A DNA stretch of 64,000 nucleotides from Burkholderiales bacterium JOSHI_001. Its GTDB lineage: Bacteria; Pseudomonadota; Gammaproteobacteria; Burkholderiales; Burkholderiaceae_C. Both the position numbers and the translations under genes were made by a program. Below are positions 17,978 to 26,090 of the stretch, piece by piece. The notes under the pieces are model-generated. The model ran no database searches, had not been told where the DNA came from, and saw nothing but the letters and a program-made list of their open reading frames with translations. Within the stretch, counting starts at the first letter, position 1, and each line of letters begins with the position of its first letter. The stretch is from contig CM001438.1 of assembly GCA_000244995.1 (NCBI GenBank), forward strand, positions 5,374,096 through 5,438,095. Direction: 5' to 3'.

Positions 17978-18660
17978 GCCGGCACCACCAGCAGGTGCTG
18001 CGCGCTGTAGGCCAGGCCGCTGTCCGGCGCGGCCGGCTTCAGGTCCAGGGCCAGCGCGCTGCGCTCGTCCTCGCGCAGGCCGCGCCAGAGGAAGTCACGC
18101 GCGTTGCCGGGATCGCCCGCCACGAACAGCTGCGAGACCACGCTGCCGAAACTGGCGTGGCGCAGCAGCACATGGATGTGCGGCGTGCGCCCCGGGTAGG
18201 CCACCGGGCGGATGGTGCGAAAGCGCAGGGCTCCCTGGGCGTCGCTGCGTGCGCTGCCAAAGCCCTGGAAGCCGGGGTCGAAGCCCGTGGCGGTGTCGAT
18301 GCTGCGCTGCACGCTGGGGTGGCGGTACTGGGCCAGCGCGTCGCACTGCCAGATCTCGACCTCGGCGCCGTCGATCAGCCGGTCCCGGGTGTCCACCACG
18401 CGCAGCGCCAGGCCCAGCGCGTCGCCCCGGGCGGTGAGGGTGCTGCCGTCGCGGCGCTGCACGCGGGTGAGGTCGGCGTCCCAGTCCGGCCAGGCTTCGC
18501 GCCAGGCGCGTGGCGGGTAGAACGGGCCTTCGGTCATGGCCGGCAGGCTGCGCCGGCTGCTGGCCAGGGCGGGTGCGCCCAGCACGGCGGCGCCAGCCAG
18601 GGCCAGGCCGCTGTGCAGCAGGCGGCGCCTGGCCAAGGGCTTGCGAGACAGGGAGGGCAT
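17974..18660 (-). CDS. Intradiol ring-cleavage dioxygenase-like protein with Tat signal
   Basis: The protein is 228 aa from ATG 18660. The N-terminus has an arginine-rich stretch before a hydrophobic segment (LARRRLLHSGLALAGAAVLG), a likely Tat signal, so the enzyme would be exported. The Fe(III) ligands of catechol/protocatechuate dioxygenases are all present: Tyr in CDALAQYRHP, Tyr in RPVAYPGRTPHIHV, and the two His of HIH. EGPFYPP near the start and the IWQCDA motif also fit. Many exported members have unknown substrates, so aromatic ring cleavage is likely but the substrate is open. It is transcribed with the LysR gene and divergent from the MFS exporter. Confidence 0.85.
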   Translation of the reverse strand: MPSLSRKPLARRRLLHSGLALAGAAVLGAPALASSRRSLPAMTEGPFYPPRAWREAWPDWDADLTRVQRRDGSTLTARGDALGLALRVVDTRDRLIDGAEVEIWQCDALAQYRHPSVQRSIDTATGFDPGFQGFGSARSDAQGALRFRTIRPVAYPGRTPHIHVLLRHASFGSVVSQLFVAGDPGNARDFLWRGLREDERSALALDLKPAAPDSGLAYSAQHLLVVPA

Positions 18661-18776
18661 GCTTTCTCCTGCTTGGCCGGTGAAACGGCTTGAAGGCCGC
18701 ATTGAATCACCCTTGGGCCTGATCCGCCGGGCCGACCCCTACACTGGCCGGCCCCCTGCCCGATGTCCCGCTGCCC

Positions 18777-19979
18777 ATGAACCCCGACGCCCAGACCCTG
18801 TGGCGCCGCCCGCGCTGGCAACTGGCCGCGCTGCTGGCGGCGCTGGGCATGGTGGGGCCGTTTTCCATCGACACCTACCTGCCAGCCTTTGCCGGCATCG
18901 CCGCGTCGTTGGACTGCACCGCGGTGCAGATGCAGCAGACCCTGTCGGCCTACCTGTTCGGCTTCGCGGTGATGAACCTGTTCCACGGCGCGCTGTCCGA
19001 CAGCGTGGGCCGGCGTCCGGTGGTGCTGGCAGGCTTGAGCGTGTTCACGCTGGCCTCGCTGGGCTGCGCGATGAGCAATTCCATCGCCGCGCTGGTGTTC
19101 TTCCGCGCGCTGCAGGGCATGTCGGCCGGCGCAGGCATGGTGGTGTCGCGCGCCATCATCCGCGACATGTTCCCGCCGGCCGACGCGCAGCGGGTGATGT
19201 CGCAGGTGACCATCTTCTTCGGTGTGGCGCCGGCTGTGGCGCCGCTGATGGGCGGCTGGCTCTTCGTGCACCTGGGCTGGCATTCGGTGTTCTGGTTCCT
19301 GGTGGCGGTGGGGGTGCTGCTCACCGCGGCCAACTGGCGGCTGCTGCCCGAAACCCTGCACGCCAGCGCGCGCCAGCCCTTCGACCTGCGCCACCTGATG
19401 GCCGGCTACCGCCAGCTGATCGGCAACCCGCGCTTCGCGGCGCTGTCGCTGGCCTCGGGCGTGCCCTTCAACGGCTTCTTTCTCTACGTGCTGGCGTCGC
19501 CGGTCTGGCTGGGCCAGCACCTGGGCCTGGCGCCGACGCAGTTCTTCGTCTACTTCGTGGCCACCATCGGCGGCATCATGGTGGGCGCCTGGTGGTCCGG
19601 CCGCCTGGCCGGGCGCCTGCCGCCCCAGCGCCAGGTGCGGCGCGGCCAGCGCATCATGGTGGCGGCCACGCTGCTGAACCTGGTGGTGGTGGCCACGCTG
19701 CCGCCCAACCCCTGGACCGCCATCCCGCCGATGGCGCTGTTCGCCTTCGGCTGGGCGCTGATGGTGCCGGTGGTCACGCTGATGCTGCTGGATTTGGCGC
19801 CGGACCGGCGCGGCATGGCATCGTCGCTGCAGTCCTGCATCGGCAGCCTGGCCAACGCGCTGGTGGCCGGTGTGCTGGCGCCGCTGCTGATGCATTCCAC
19901 GCTGGCGCTGGCCATCGGCTCGGCGCTGCTGATGGGTGTGGGCCTGGTGTCCTGGACCTGGGTGCGCCGGCGGCTGTAG
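18777..19979 (+). CDS. Bcr/CflA-family drug-resistance MFS exporter
   Basis: The 400-aa inner-membrane protein has 12 predicted TM helices. The first TM region MVGPFSIDTYLPAF is the Bcr/CflA hallmark, and the MFS loop motif GALSDSVGRRPVVLAG lies between TM2 and TM3. RALQGMSAGAGMVVSRAIIRD in TM4-5 corresponds to motif C-like sequence of drug:H+ antiporters. It exports drug-like compounds or amino-acid-derived metabolites by proton antiport. It is divergent from the dioxygenase/LysR pair; whether that LysR controls it cannot be seen. Confidence 0.92.
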   Translation: MNPDAQTLWRRPRWQLAALLAALGMVGPFSIDTYLPAFAGIAASLDCTAVQMQQTLSAYLFGFAVMNLFHGALSDSVGRRPVVLAGLSVFTLASLGCAMSNSIAALVFFRALQGMSAGAGMVVSRAIIRDMFPPADAQRVMSQVTIFFGVAPAVAPLMGGWLFVHLGWHSVFWFLVAVGVLLTAANWRLLPETLHASARQPFDLRHLMAGYRQLIGNPRFAALSLASGVPFNGFFLYVLASPVWLGQHLGLAPTQFFVYFVATIGGIMVGAWWSGRLAGRLPPQRQVRRGQRIMVAATLLNLVVVATLPPNPWTAIPPMALFAFGWALMVPVVTLMLLDLAPDRRGMASSLQSCIGSLANALVAGVLAPLLMHSTLALAIGSALLMGVGLVSWTWVRRRL

Positions 19980-20003
19980 GGCGTGGGCGGCCGTGGCGGG
20001 TGC

Positions 20004-22304
20004 TCAGGCCGCCGCGGTGGGCGGGTGGGGCGCCGGGTTCGGCGGCGCGGCGCGCACGCGCAGCAGCCAGGCCCGGTGCCAGCGGGCGCGGCCCCACAGC
20101 AGCAGGGGGGTCAGGATGAATGCCGCGGTCATGGTGGCGGCGATGACCCAGGCCGCGATGCGTTCCCCACCCGTGGCGTCGCGCAGCATCCACAGCGTGC
20201 CGCAGGCCATCAGCCCGCCCAGCAGGGGCAGCACCAGCGGCGGGCGCGGCGCCGGCGGGGGTGCCACGAAGTCGCCGCGCCGCAGCCGGGGCTCCACCCG
20301 CGCCAGCAGCAGCGGCAGCTCGTCGGACAGCACCTGCTGCCGGTCCCAGCGCTGCACCAGGGCCTGCGGCAGCGGGTGCAGGAAGGCCGATTCGTGCCGC
20401 ATCAGGCCCCAGGCCTGGCGCTCAGCGGCCGGCCCGGGCAGCGGCAGCCGCACCACGTACCAGCGCTGCGCTTCGCGGGCCGACCAGGGGTCGGGGCCGG
20501 TGAAGGTGGTGATGCGCTCCAGCTGGTCCCAGCGCACGGGGCCGGGCAGCTCCGCGTCCAGGGCCAGGCGAGCGGCCAGGGCGGCGGGCTGGCGGGGCGC
20601 GGCCACGCCCGCCGCGGCCAGCTGGGCCTTCATGTGCGACAGGCGGGCCCGGTGGGCGCGGCGCTCGGCGCGCCCCTGGCGCAGGGCCTGCACTGTGTCC
20701 ACGGCCAGGCTGCCCAGGTACCAGACCAGGATCACGGCACCCGCCAGCATCCAAGGGCTGGGCAGCAGGCGGCCCAGCGCGTACAGCGAACGCATCACCG
20801 CCAGCAGCGCTTCACTCGCCTGGGCGGCGGGGGTTTGCGCCAGCGCCGCAGTGGCGAAGAAGGGGCTCGCCACCGCCAGCCAGCGCAGCACCTGCAGCCA
20901 CCCCGCCGCGCCACGCGGCTGGCGCCACGCGGCCTTCAGCAGCCAGCCCCCCAGGGCCACCAGCACGAGCAGGCTGCCCCAGGTCCACCAGAGCGCGTCT
21001 TCGCCCGCGATGGCCTCGGCCAGGCTGGCCAGCAGCAAGGGCGGCAGCATCAGGTGCAGTGCCGTGCGTTCCAGCAACCAGCGACCGCGCGCGCGCCAGG
21101 ACGCCAGGCCCTGCCAGGCCAGCCGGGCGCCCCAGGTCAGCGACGCCAGCACCGCCAGCAGCAGGGCCAGCAGGGCCTGGCGCACGCCGCCGCGCTGCCA
21201 GGCCGACGCCAGCGCCGCCCCGGGCTGGGCCGCCGAGGCCGCCGCTTCGACCTGCCCGGCCGCGACGGCCAGCGCTGGCAAAGCCGCGCTCCAGCCCAGC
21301 CAGTGCAAGGTGCTCAGGTGCGGCCCGTCGGCGCCCTCGCGCAGGTCCACCTGGTGCAGGGTTTCGAAGCGCTGCGGGTCCAGCAGCATGGTCATGTGCT
21401 CGCTGGACAGCCGCGCGAACAGGCTGAACATCGAGTCCGGCCGCTGGCGGTGCACGGAAAGCAGGACCCTGGCGGCGTCCAGGCTGTTCAGGTTGTCGGC
21501 AAAGCCAACGCCGGCCAGGCGGCCGCTGCGGCAGCCCACCAGCAGCAATTGCACCTCTGCATCCTGCGCTGCCTGTTCCAGCGCCTCCACGCTCACCTGG
21601 CGCGGCTTTCCATCAGCGCCCTTGAACGCCACCTCCCGATGGGCCGTGTCCACATGCGCCATCAGCAGCAGCACGTCGCCACGCAGCGGGCGCAGCAGGG
21701 CGGCCAGGGCGGCCGGGTCGCTGGCGTCGCGCCCGGTTTTCATGTGCCGCATGCCACGCAGCCAGACCTGTTCGGGCCGTCCGACCCCGGGCGCCAGGCC
21801 CTCGGCCAGCAGGGCGTCGGCCACCATGTCGTCGGCCAGGGACCCGATGCGCAGGCGCTGCGGGTCCAAAGGTCGCGCCAGCCGGTCGGCCAGGCGGCGC
21901 AGCCGCAGCCCGTCCAGCGCCGACTGGCCACTGACCCGCACCCGCAGGTGCGGGGCCGCGGGCCAGGGGTCGATGTAGCGGTCGCCGCCGCCATTGGCCT
22001 GGTGGACCGCCGCCTCGGCCTGGCGCTGCAAGAGCTCGTCGGGGCTGGCCAGGTGCTCGCGCGAGGCGCGCAGCCACTCTGGTTCCACACCGCGCGGCGG
22101 TGGCTCGAAGGGACCGCCGCCATGCACCGCGCCGCCGGGCGGCACCTCGTGGGCGTTGCTGCCATGTGGCGTGGCATGGGGTGTGCCTTTGAAGCCGCCA
22201 AAACGCGGCAGCACCAGGGCCTGTGCCGGCGGCGGCAGGCCGGCACAGGCCAGGCCCCAGGCCAGCCCGACCAGCCCCAGCGCCCGGCGCAGCCGCTGCA
22301 TCAC
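20004..22304 (-). CDS. Multi-spanning membrane protein with a caspase/CHAT-like His/Cys pattern (function unknown)
   Basis: This 766-aa protein is not a family I can name. It has a signal peptide (1-29, ending PPAQA) and a low-complexity Pro/His/Gly linker (to about 75). A soluble alpha/beta region of about 115-330 follows, then about five TM helices between 380 and 530, a soluble loop, and two more near the C-terminus. In the soluble region a hydrophobic strand ends in His (GDVLLLMAHVDT, His217) and a second, 40 residues on, ends in Cys (VQLLLVGCRSG, Cys258). That strand-His / strand-Cys order is the layout of the catalytic dyad in caspase-fold and CHAT proteases. A protease role is a hypothesis only. 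Its ATG overlaps the stop of the next upstream gene by 4 bp. Confidence 0.6.
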   Translation of the reverse strand: MMQRLRRALGLVGLAWGLACAGLPPPAQALVLPRFGGFKGTPHATPHGSNAHEVPPGGAVHGGGPFEPPPRGVEPEWLRASREHLASPDELLQRQAEAAVHQANGGGDRYIDPWPAAPHLRVRVSGQSALDGLRLRRLADRLARPLDPQRLRIGSLADDMVADALLAEGLAPGVGRPEQVWLRGMRHMKTGRDASDPAALAALLRPLRGDVLLLMAHVDTAHREVAFKGADGKPRQVSVEALEQAAQDAEVQLLLVGCRSGRLAGVGFADNLNSLDAARVLLSVHRQRPDSMFSLFARLSSEHMTMLLDPQRFETLHQVDLREGADGPHLSTLHWLGWSAALPALAVAAGQVEAAASAAQPGAALASAWQRGGVRQALLALLLAVLASLTWGARLAWQGLASWRARGRWLLERTALHLMLPPLLLASLAEAIAGEDALWWTWGSLLVLVALGGWLLKAAWRQPRGAAGWLQVLRWLAVASPFFATAALAQTPAAQASEALLAVMRSLYALGRLLPSPWMLAGAVILVWYLGSLAVDTVQALRQGRAERRAHRARLSHMKAQLAAAGVAAPRQPAALAARLALDAELPGPVRWDQLERITTFTGPDPWSAREAQRWYVVRLPLPGPAAERQAWGLMRHESAFLHPLPQALVQRWDRQQVLSDELPLLLARVEPRLRRGDFVAPPPAPRPPLVLPLLGGLMACGTLWMLRDATGGERIAAWVIAATMTAAFILTPLLLWGRARWHRAWLLRVRAAPPNPAPHPPTAAA

Positions 22305-22936
22305 ATCTTCCCGGCCTGCAGGCCAGGCATCGGCGCACCGACCTGCTTCATCAGCAGGTACATCTGGCCGGCCAGGGTGTTGGCCTGGTCCAGCAGGCCG
22401 GACAGGGCGGCGGGGTCGCCCAGGTCGTCGCGGCTGCGCTGGTGCGGCTGCAGGCGCTGGGCGGTTTCCACACCCTGGGCCACCGCCTTCACCAGTGCGG
22501 CGTGCTGGGCGATCAGACCGTTCTCCGCGCCGCCCAGGTCACGCCGCAGGAACTTCACCGCCACGGCGGTCGCGCTGCCCAAAACCCCCAGCGCCGCCGC
22601 CGCCAGCTTGAACTGTGGGCTGCTTTCGCTCCACAGGGCCGCCAGCACGCCGCCGCTGCCGCCCAGGGCCACCAGCTGGGCCAGCAGCTCCACCCGGTGG
22701 CTGGTGCGGATGCGCCGGGCCAGCCGGTCGGCCAGCGCGTCCCCTTGCGCCACCATGGCCGCCAGCGACTGCGCGGCCAGTTCCACCCGCAGCGCCGCCG
22801 GCGCCGCCAGGCGCCCGAGCGTGCGGCCGGGACGCAGCCATGCCTGGTCGGGGTGGGTTTGCTGAAGCTGCGCCAGCGCGCCGGGGTCGTAGGCGGCCAG
22901 AAAACCCACCAGCTGGTGAACGTCGGCTTCGGACAT
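22301..22936 (-). CDS. Small two-TM protein with helical ends, coupled to the caspase-like membrane protein
   Basis: The 211-aa protein (ATG 22936, MSEADVHQLV) begins with a helical region of about 80 residues. Two close TM helices follow (about 83-102 and 110-130), separated by a short loop, and then a long amphipathic C-terminal helix region. No family was recognised. The layout resembles two-TM effector or adaptor proteins (SLATT or TRADD-N-associated membrane domains) in predicted conflict systems, but homology cannot be claimed by eye. Its TGA overlaps the ATG of the 766-aa gene, so the two are co-translated and probably interact. The open frame further upstream is Arg-rich and not credible. 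Confidence 0.65.
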   Translation of the reverse strand: MSEADVHQLVGFLAAYDPGALAQLQQTHPDQAWLRPGRTLGRLAAPAALRVELAAQSLAAMVAQGDALADRLARRIRTSHRVELLAQLVALGGSGGVLAALWSESSPQFKLAAAALGVLGSATAVAVKFLRRDLGGAENGLIAQHAALVKAVAQGVETAQRLQPHQRSRDDLGDPAALSGLLDQANTLAGQMYLLMKQVGAPMPGLQAGKM

Positions 22937-23018
22937 CGATGAATCCAACAGGAGCAGATCGCGCCAGCAGTCTGCGTGGCCGGCCCGCTGGCGCCAAGAC
23001 CTAGCTCTCGGGAACCGC

Positions 23019-23054
23019 GTCCCCCCGGCGGGCGATGCGCGCGCCCGGGGGGAC
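23019..23054. promoter_or_regulatory. Strong GTCCCCCCGG hairpin in the divergent leader of the carbonic anhydrase gene
   Basis: A perfect 10-bp stem, GTCCCCCCGG / CCGGGGGGAC with a 16-base interior, lies in the 203-bp gap between the two-TM gene and the carbonic anhydrase gene. No T-run follows. It may be a leader structure for the carbonic anhydrase mRNA. No known riboswitch consensus was recognised. Confidence 0.4.
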
Positions 23055-23139
23055 TCAAGGAAAGGCGTGCCCCGGCCGATATCCCGGAGCGAACCCCGCG
23101 GGCACCTGCTGCGTGCCCGGCAGCCCTTGGAGAACCACC

Positions 23140-24282
23140 ATGCCCTCAAGCCTCGCCGCCTGCACCGGCCGCGCCCGGCGCGCCGCCCTGTCCTGGCCCC
23201 TGACCGCCGCGCTGCTGCTGTGCTTCGTCCACCCCGATGCACGCGCCGGCGGCGGCCATGAGGCACCGGCACCCGCCGCAATAGCGGCCCCGGCCGGCCA
23301 CGCCGCGCCGCCCGCCAAGGCCGAGGCCAAGCCCGCCGCCGGCGGCCCGGGCGCCGACCCCATGGACACCCTGCGCGAGAAGCTGGCCGCCCGCCTGGGC
23401 GCCACCAAGGCGCCGGAAGCCAAGAGCCCCTACGTGGTGCGCGTCAGCACCAAGGCCGGAGAACACGGCGAGAGCGCGCCCGCCGCTGCAGGCCACGGCA
23501 ACAGCGCGCACGCCGCCCGTGCCGCCAGCGCCCACCGTGCCAGCAAGCCCAAGTCCAGCGCCCACGCCGCCGCCCACCCGCTGCTGGCCGACCCCCACGC
23601 CGGCCACGGCCTGCACTGGAGCTACCAAGGCGAAGGCGGCCCCAACGACTGGGGCAACCTGAAGCCCGAATTCGCCACCTGCGCGGTGGGCAAACGCCAG
23701 AGCCCGATCGACATCCGCGGCGGCGTGAAGGTGGAACTGGAACCGGTGAAGTTCGACTACCAGCCCACCGGCTTCGCGGTGGTGGACAACGGCCACACCG
23801 TGCAGGTGAACATGGGCCCGGGCAACGCCATCGAGGTGATGGGCCGGCGCTACGACCTGCTGCAATTCCACTTCCACCGTCCCAGCGAAGAACGCATCGA
23901 CGGCCGCCAGTTCGACATGGTCGCCCACCTGGTGCACAAGGACCCCGAAGGCCGTCTGGCCGTGGTGGCCGTGCTGCTGGACCGCGGCAGCGCCCACCCG
24001 CTGGTGCAGACGGTGTGGAACAACCTGCCGCTGGAAAAGGGCGACGAGGTGCGCGCCGCGGCCTCGCTGGACCTGAACGGCCTGCTGCCGCACGACCGGC
24101 GCTACTACACCTACATGGGCTCGCTCACCACGCCGCCCTGCAGCGAAGGCGTGCTGTGGATGGTGATGGCCCAGCCCGTGGGCATTGCACCCGACCAGGT
24201 GGCGGTGTTCTCGCGCCTGTACCCGATGAATGCGCGGCCGATCCAGCAGGCGGCTGGCCGCCTCATCAAGCAGAGCAACTGA
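23140..24282 (+). CDS. Alpha-class carbonic anhydrase with long Ala/His/Lys-rich N-terminal extension
   Basis: This periplasmic zinc enzyme interconverts CO2 and bicarbonate. The protein is 380 aa from ATG 23140, about 130 residues longer than a typical bacterial alpha-CA (about 250). It has a signal peptide (AALLLCFVHPDARA) and a low-complexity segment (about 35-155) rich in Ala, His, Lys and Pro. The catalytic domain starts HWSYQGEGGPNDWGNL. Zinc ligands are His244 and His246 (QFHFH) and His263 (VAHLVH); RQSPIDI and GSLTTPPCSEGVLW are intact. The extension may be a flexible spacer or bind metal through its histidines. It is divergent from the two-TM gene. Confidence 0.93.
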   Translation: MPSSLAACTGRARRAALSWPLTAALLLCFVHPDARAGGGHEAPAPAAIAAPAGHAAPPAKAEAKPAAGGPGADPMDTLREKLAARLGATKAPEAKSPYVVRVSTKAGEHGESAPAAAGHGNSAHAARAASAHRASKPKSSAHAAAHPLLADPHAGHGLHWSYQGEGGPNDWGNLKPEFATCAVGKRQSPIDIRGGVKVELEPVKFDYQPTGFAVVDNGHTVQVNMGPGNAIEVMGRRYDLLQFHFHRPSEERIDGRQFDMVAHLVHKDPEGRLAVVAVLLDRGSAHPLVQTVWNNLPLEKGDEVRAAASLDLNGLLPHDRRYYTYMGSLTTPPCSEGVLWMVMAQPVGIAPDQVAVFSRLYPMNARPIQQAAGRLIKQSN

Positions 24283-24287
24283 CGACC

Positions 24288-24345
24288 CCCCCGCAGCGGC
24301 CATCGGCCGCCTCCCCCTGAGGGGGCGCCGCTGGCGGACCGGCCC
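24288..24345. repeat. GC-rich intergenic dyads after the carbonic anhydrase gene
   Basis: A GCGGCC-ATC-GGCCGC hairpin is followed by CCCCCTGAGGGGG (24313-24325) and GCGCCGCTGGCGG. It is related in style to the CCCC-N3-GGGGGCG cores of the repeats at 8616, 37351 and 15877, and it may end transcription of the carbonic anhydrase gene. Confidence 0.5.
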
Positions 24346-24416
24346 AGCCGGATCCGCGGCGGCTGCTTGGATTCGGGCCGGGCATGCAAAGATGGACGCC
24401 TACTTGGGAGGTCGCC

Positions 24417-25133
24417 ATGCCCGTTCCCGCTGCCATCCGCGCGCTGATCTTCGACGTCTTCGGCACCCTGGTGGACTGGCGCGGCGGCGTGGCGCGGGAT
24501 GCGCAGGCCGCCTTGGCGCCGCTGGGTCTGGCCTGCGACTGGCTGGGCTTTGCCGACGACTGGCGGGCGCAATACCAACCGGCCATGGCCGAGGTGCGCT
24601 CGGGCCGCATCCCCTTTTGCACGCTGGACCTGCTGCACCGGCGCAACCTGGACGTGGTGCTGCGCGCGCGAGGCTGGGACGCCGCGGTGGACGAAACCAC
24701 CCGCGCCGCGCTGAACAGGGCCTGGCACCGCCTGGACGCCTGGCCCGATGTGGGCCCCGGCCTGGCCGCGCTGCGCCAGCGTTTCCTGCTGGCGCCCTGC
24801 TCCAACGGCCACATTGCGCTGATGGTGGCGCTGGCGCGGCGCAACGGCTGGCACTGGGACGCCGTGCTGGGCGCCGAAATCGCGCGCGACTACAAGCCCC
24901 AGCCGGTGGTCTACCGGACCGCCGCAGCGGCCCTGGGCTGCGCGCCGCATGAAGTGCTGATGGTGGCCGCCCACACCGACGACCTGCTGGCCGCCGCCGC
25001 GGCCGGCCTGCGCACCGCCCACGTCGCGCGGCCGGACGAAAAGGGCCCCGGCCTGGGTGAGGCCGGCCCGGCCGCCGCCGTGGATTGGGCCGCCGCCGAC
25101 CTGCCCGAACTGGCCGCCCAGTTGGCGCCCTGA
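24417..25133 (+). CDS. Haloacid dehalogenase, type II (HAD superfamily)
   Basis: The 238-aa protein is a (S)-2-haloacid dehalogenase-like hydrolase. The start at 24417 is set by a GGGAGG site 6 bases upstream; an in-frame ATG at 24384 lacks one. The catalytic nucleophile is Asp13 in LIFDVFGTLVDW. HAD motif II is LLAPCSNGH, motif III Lys is in IARDYKPQPVVY, and motif IV is VAAHTDDL. Type II dehalogenases convert 2-haloalkanoates to hydroxy acids with inversion; some members act on other phosphorylated or halogenated substrates. Confidence 0.88.
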   Translation: MPVPAAIRALIFDVFGTLVDWRGGVARDAQAALAPLGLACDWLGFADDWRAQYQPAMAEVRSGRIPFCTLDLLHRRNLDVVLRARGWDAAVDETTRAALNRAWHRLDAWPDVGPGLAALRQRFLLAPCSNGHIALMVALARRNGWHWDAVLGAEIARDYKPQPVVYRTAAAALGCAPHEVLMVAAHTDDLLAAAAAGLRTAHVARPDEKGPGLGEAGPAAAVDWAAADLPELAAQLAP

Positions 25134-25324
25134 GCGCCGGCTTGAAATCCCGCATCGTGGAATCCCGGGTCTGGGTGCGACCATAACGCGCACCCTCAGG
25201 CCTGGGGTGAAGTGAGCATTTTTCACACTTGGGGTGACAGAATTCCTCTCACACGTCGGCACCGGGCAGCGAGGGGCTGTCTTCCACCGACGCGCAACCA
25301 CTACCAACCCAAGAGGTCAGGACC

Positions 25325-25849
25325 ATGCTTCGCGCTTCCCACGCTCTCTCCGCCACGATGCTGGCTCTTCTGGCGGCTGTGGCCGCTCCCGCCCACGCCG
25401 TCGTCACCATCACCGGTGTGGCGACCAACCTGGCCGACACCACGCCGGGCCAGGACCTGTGGCGCCTGGACTTCAACATCGCCGGCGCGATGGCCTCGGG
25501 TGAGTTCGTGAACTTCGCGCTGTCCAGCGGCCTGTTCTCGAACGTGGCCCAGATCGGCGCCACGCCCGCTGGCTACAACGCCAACCTGGCCCTGCCCGCC
25601 TTCTTCGGTGACAGCTACCACTACACCATCACCGACGCCGGTTCGGCCTCCGTCAGCACCCCCGTCGCGCTGAGCGTGGTTCGCATCGGCGCCCTGCCGG
25701 GCACCATCGCCTACGCCACCAACACCAACGCCAGCGGCTTTGGCAACGTGGCCCTGACCTCCGCGCCGGTGCCGGAACCCGCCACCTACGGCCTGATGGC
25801 CCTGGGTCTGGCCGCCATGGGCCTGCGCCGCCGCGCCCAGAAGGCCTGA
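25325..25849 (+). CDS. PEP-CTERM sorted secreted protein
   Basis: The 174-aa protein has a signal peptide (MLALLAAVAAPAHA) and a central Ala/Thr/Ser/Asn-rich beta-type region without a known fold. The C-terminal PEP-CTERM signal is complete: VPEPATYG, a hydrophobic helix LMALGLAAMGL, then a basic RRRAQK tail. Such proteins are processed by the exosortase EpsH/XrtA in exopolysaccharide-producing Gram-negatives; no exosortase is in this window. The 191-bp upstream gap holds two GGGGTGA direct repeats (25204 and 25231) around a weak AAGTG...CACTT dyad, possible regulator sites. A strong terminator follows. Confidence 0.9.
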   Translation: MLRASHALSATMLALLAAVAAPAHAVVTITGVATNLADTTPGQDLWRLDFNIAGAMASGEFVNFALSSGLFSNVAQIGATPAGYNANLALPAFFGDSYHYTITDAGSASVSTPVALSVVRIGALPGTIAYATNTNASGFGNVALTSAPVPEPATYGLMALGLAAMGLRRRAQKA

Positions 25850-25892
25850 TACCGCACGGAACCCGGCCGCCTGCGGGTGGCTGGGGGCTTCA

Positions 25893-25933
25893 CGCCGCGC
25901 TGCCGTTCCCACGGCGCGCGGCGTTTGTCTTTT
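25893..25933 (+). terminator. Intrinsic terminator of the PEP-CTERM gene
   Basis: The stem CGCCGCGC-t-GCCG pairs with CGGC-GCGCGGCG around a TTCCCA loop, followed by TTTGTCTTTT. This is the clearest classical terminator in the window. The remaining 157 bp before 26091 show no gene. Confidence 0.9.
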
Positions 25934-26090
25934 GTCGGACACATTCCAGACCGCGGCGTTGTGGCCACCCCACGCTGGCGGGGGCGCGTCAGGAATCTTT
26001 ACAAAGCGCCCAACCCCGCTCGCGCGGGTGCGCCGTTCAAGCCCGGACCAACGCCGCTTTGGCGCTGCCCGACCTTGAAAGGACACCCCG

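Noticed and set aside
19983-22865. Long plus-strand open frame opposite the caspase-like membrane gene
   Set aside because: Composition is Arg/Gln/Gly-rich without hydrophobic or domain pattern; the minus strand gives a coherent signal peptide and TM protein.
22937-23139. Riboswitch (c-di-GMP or guanidine type) upstream of the carbonic anhydrase gene
   Set aside because: A strong hairpin is present, but I found no consensus core of a known class.
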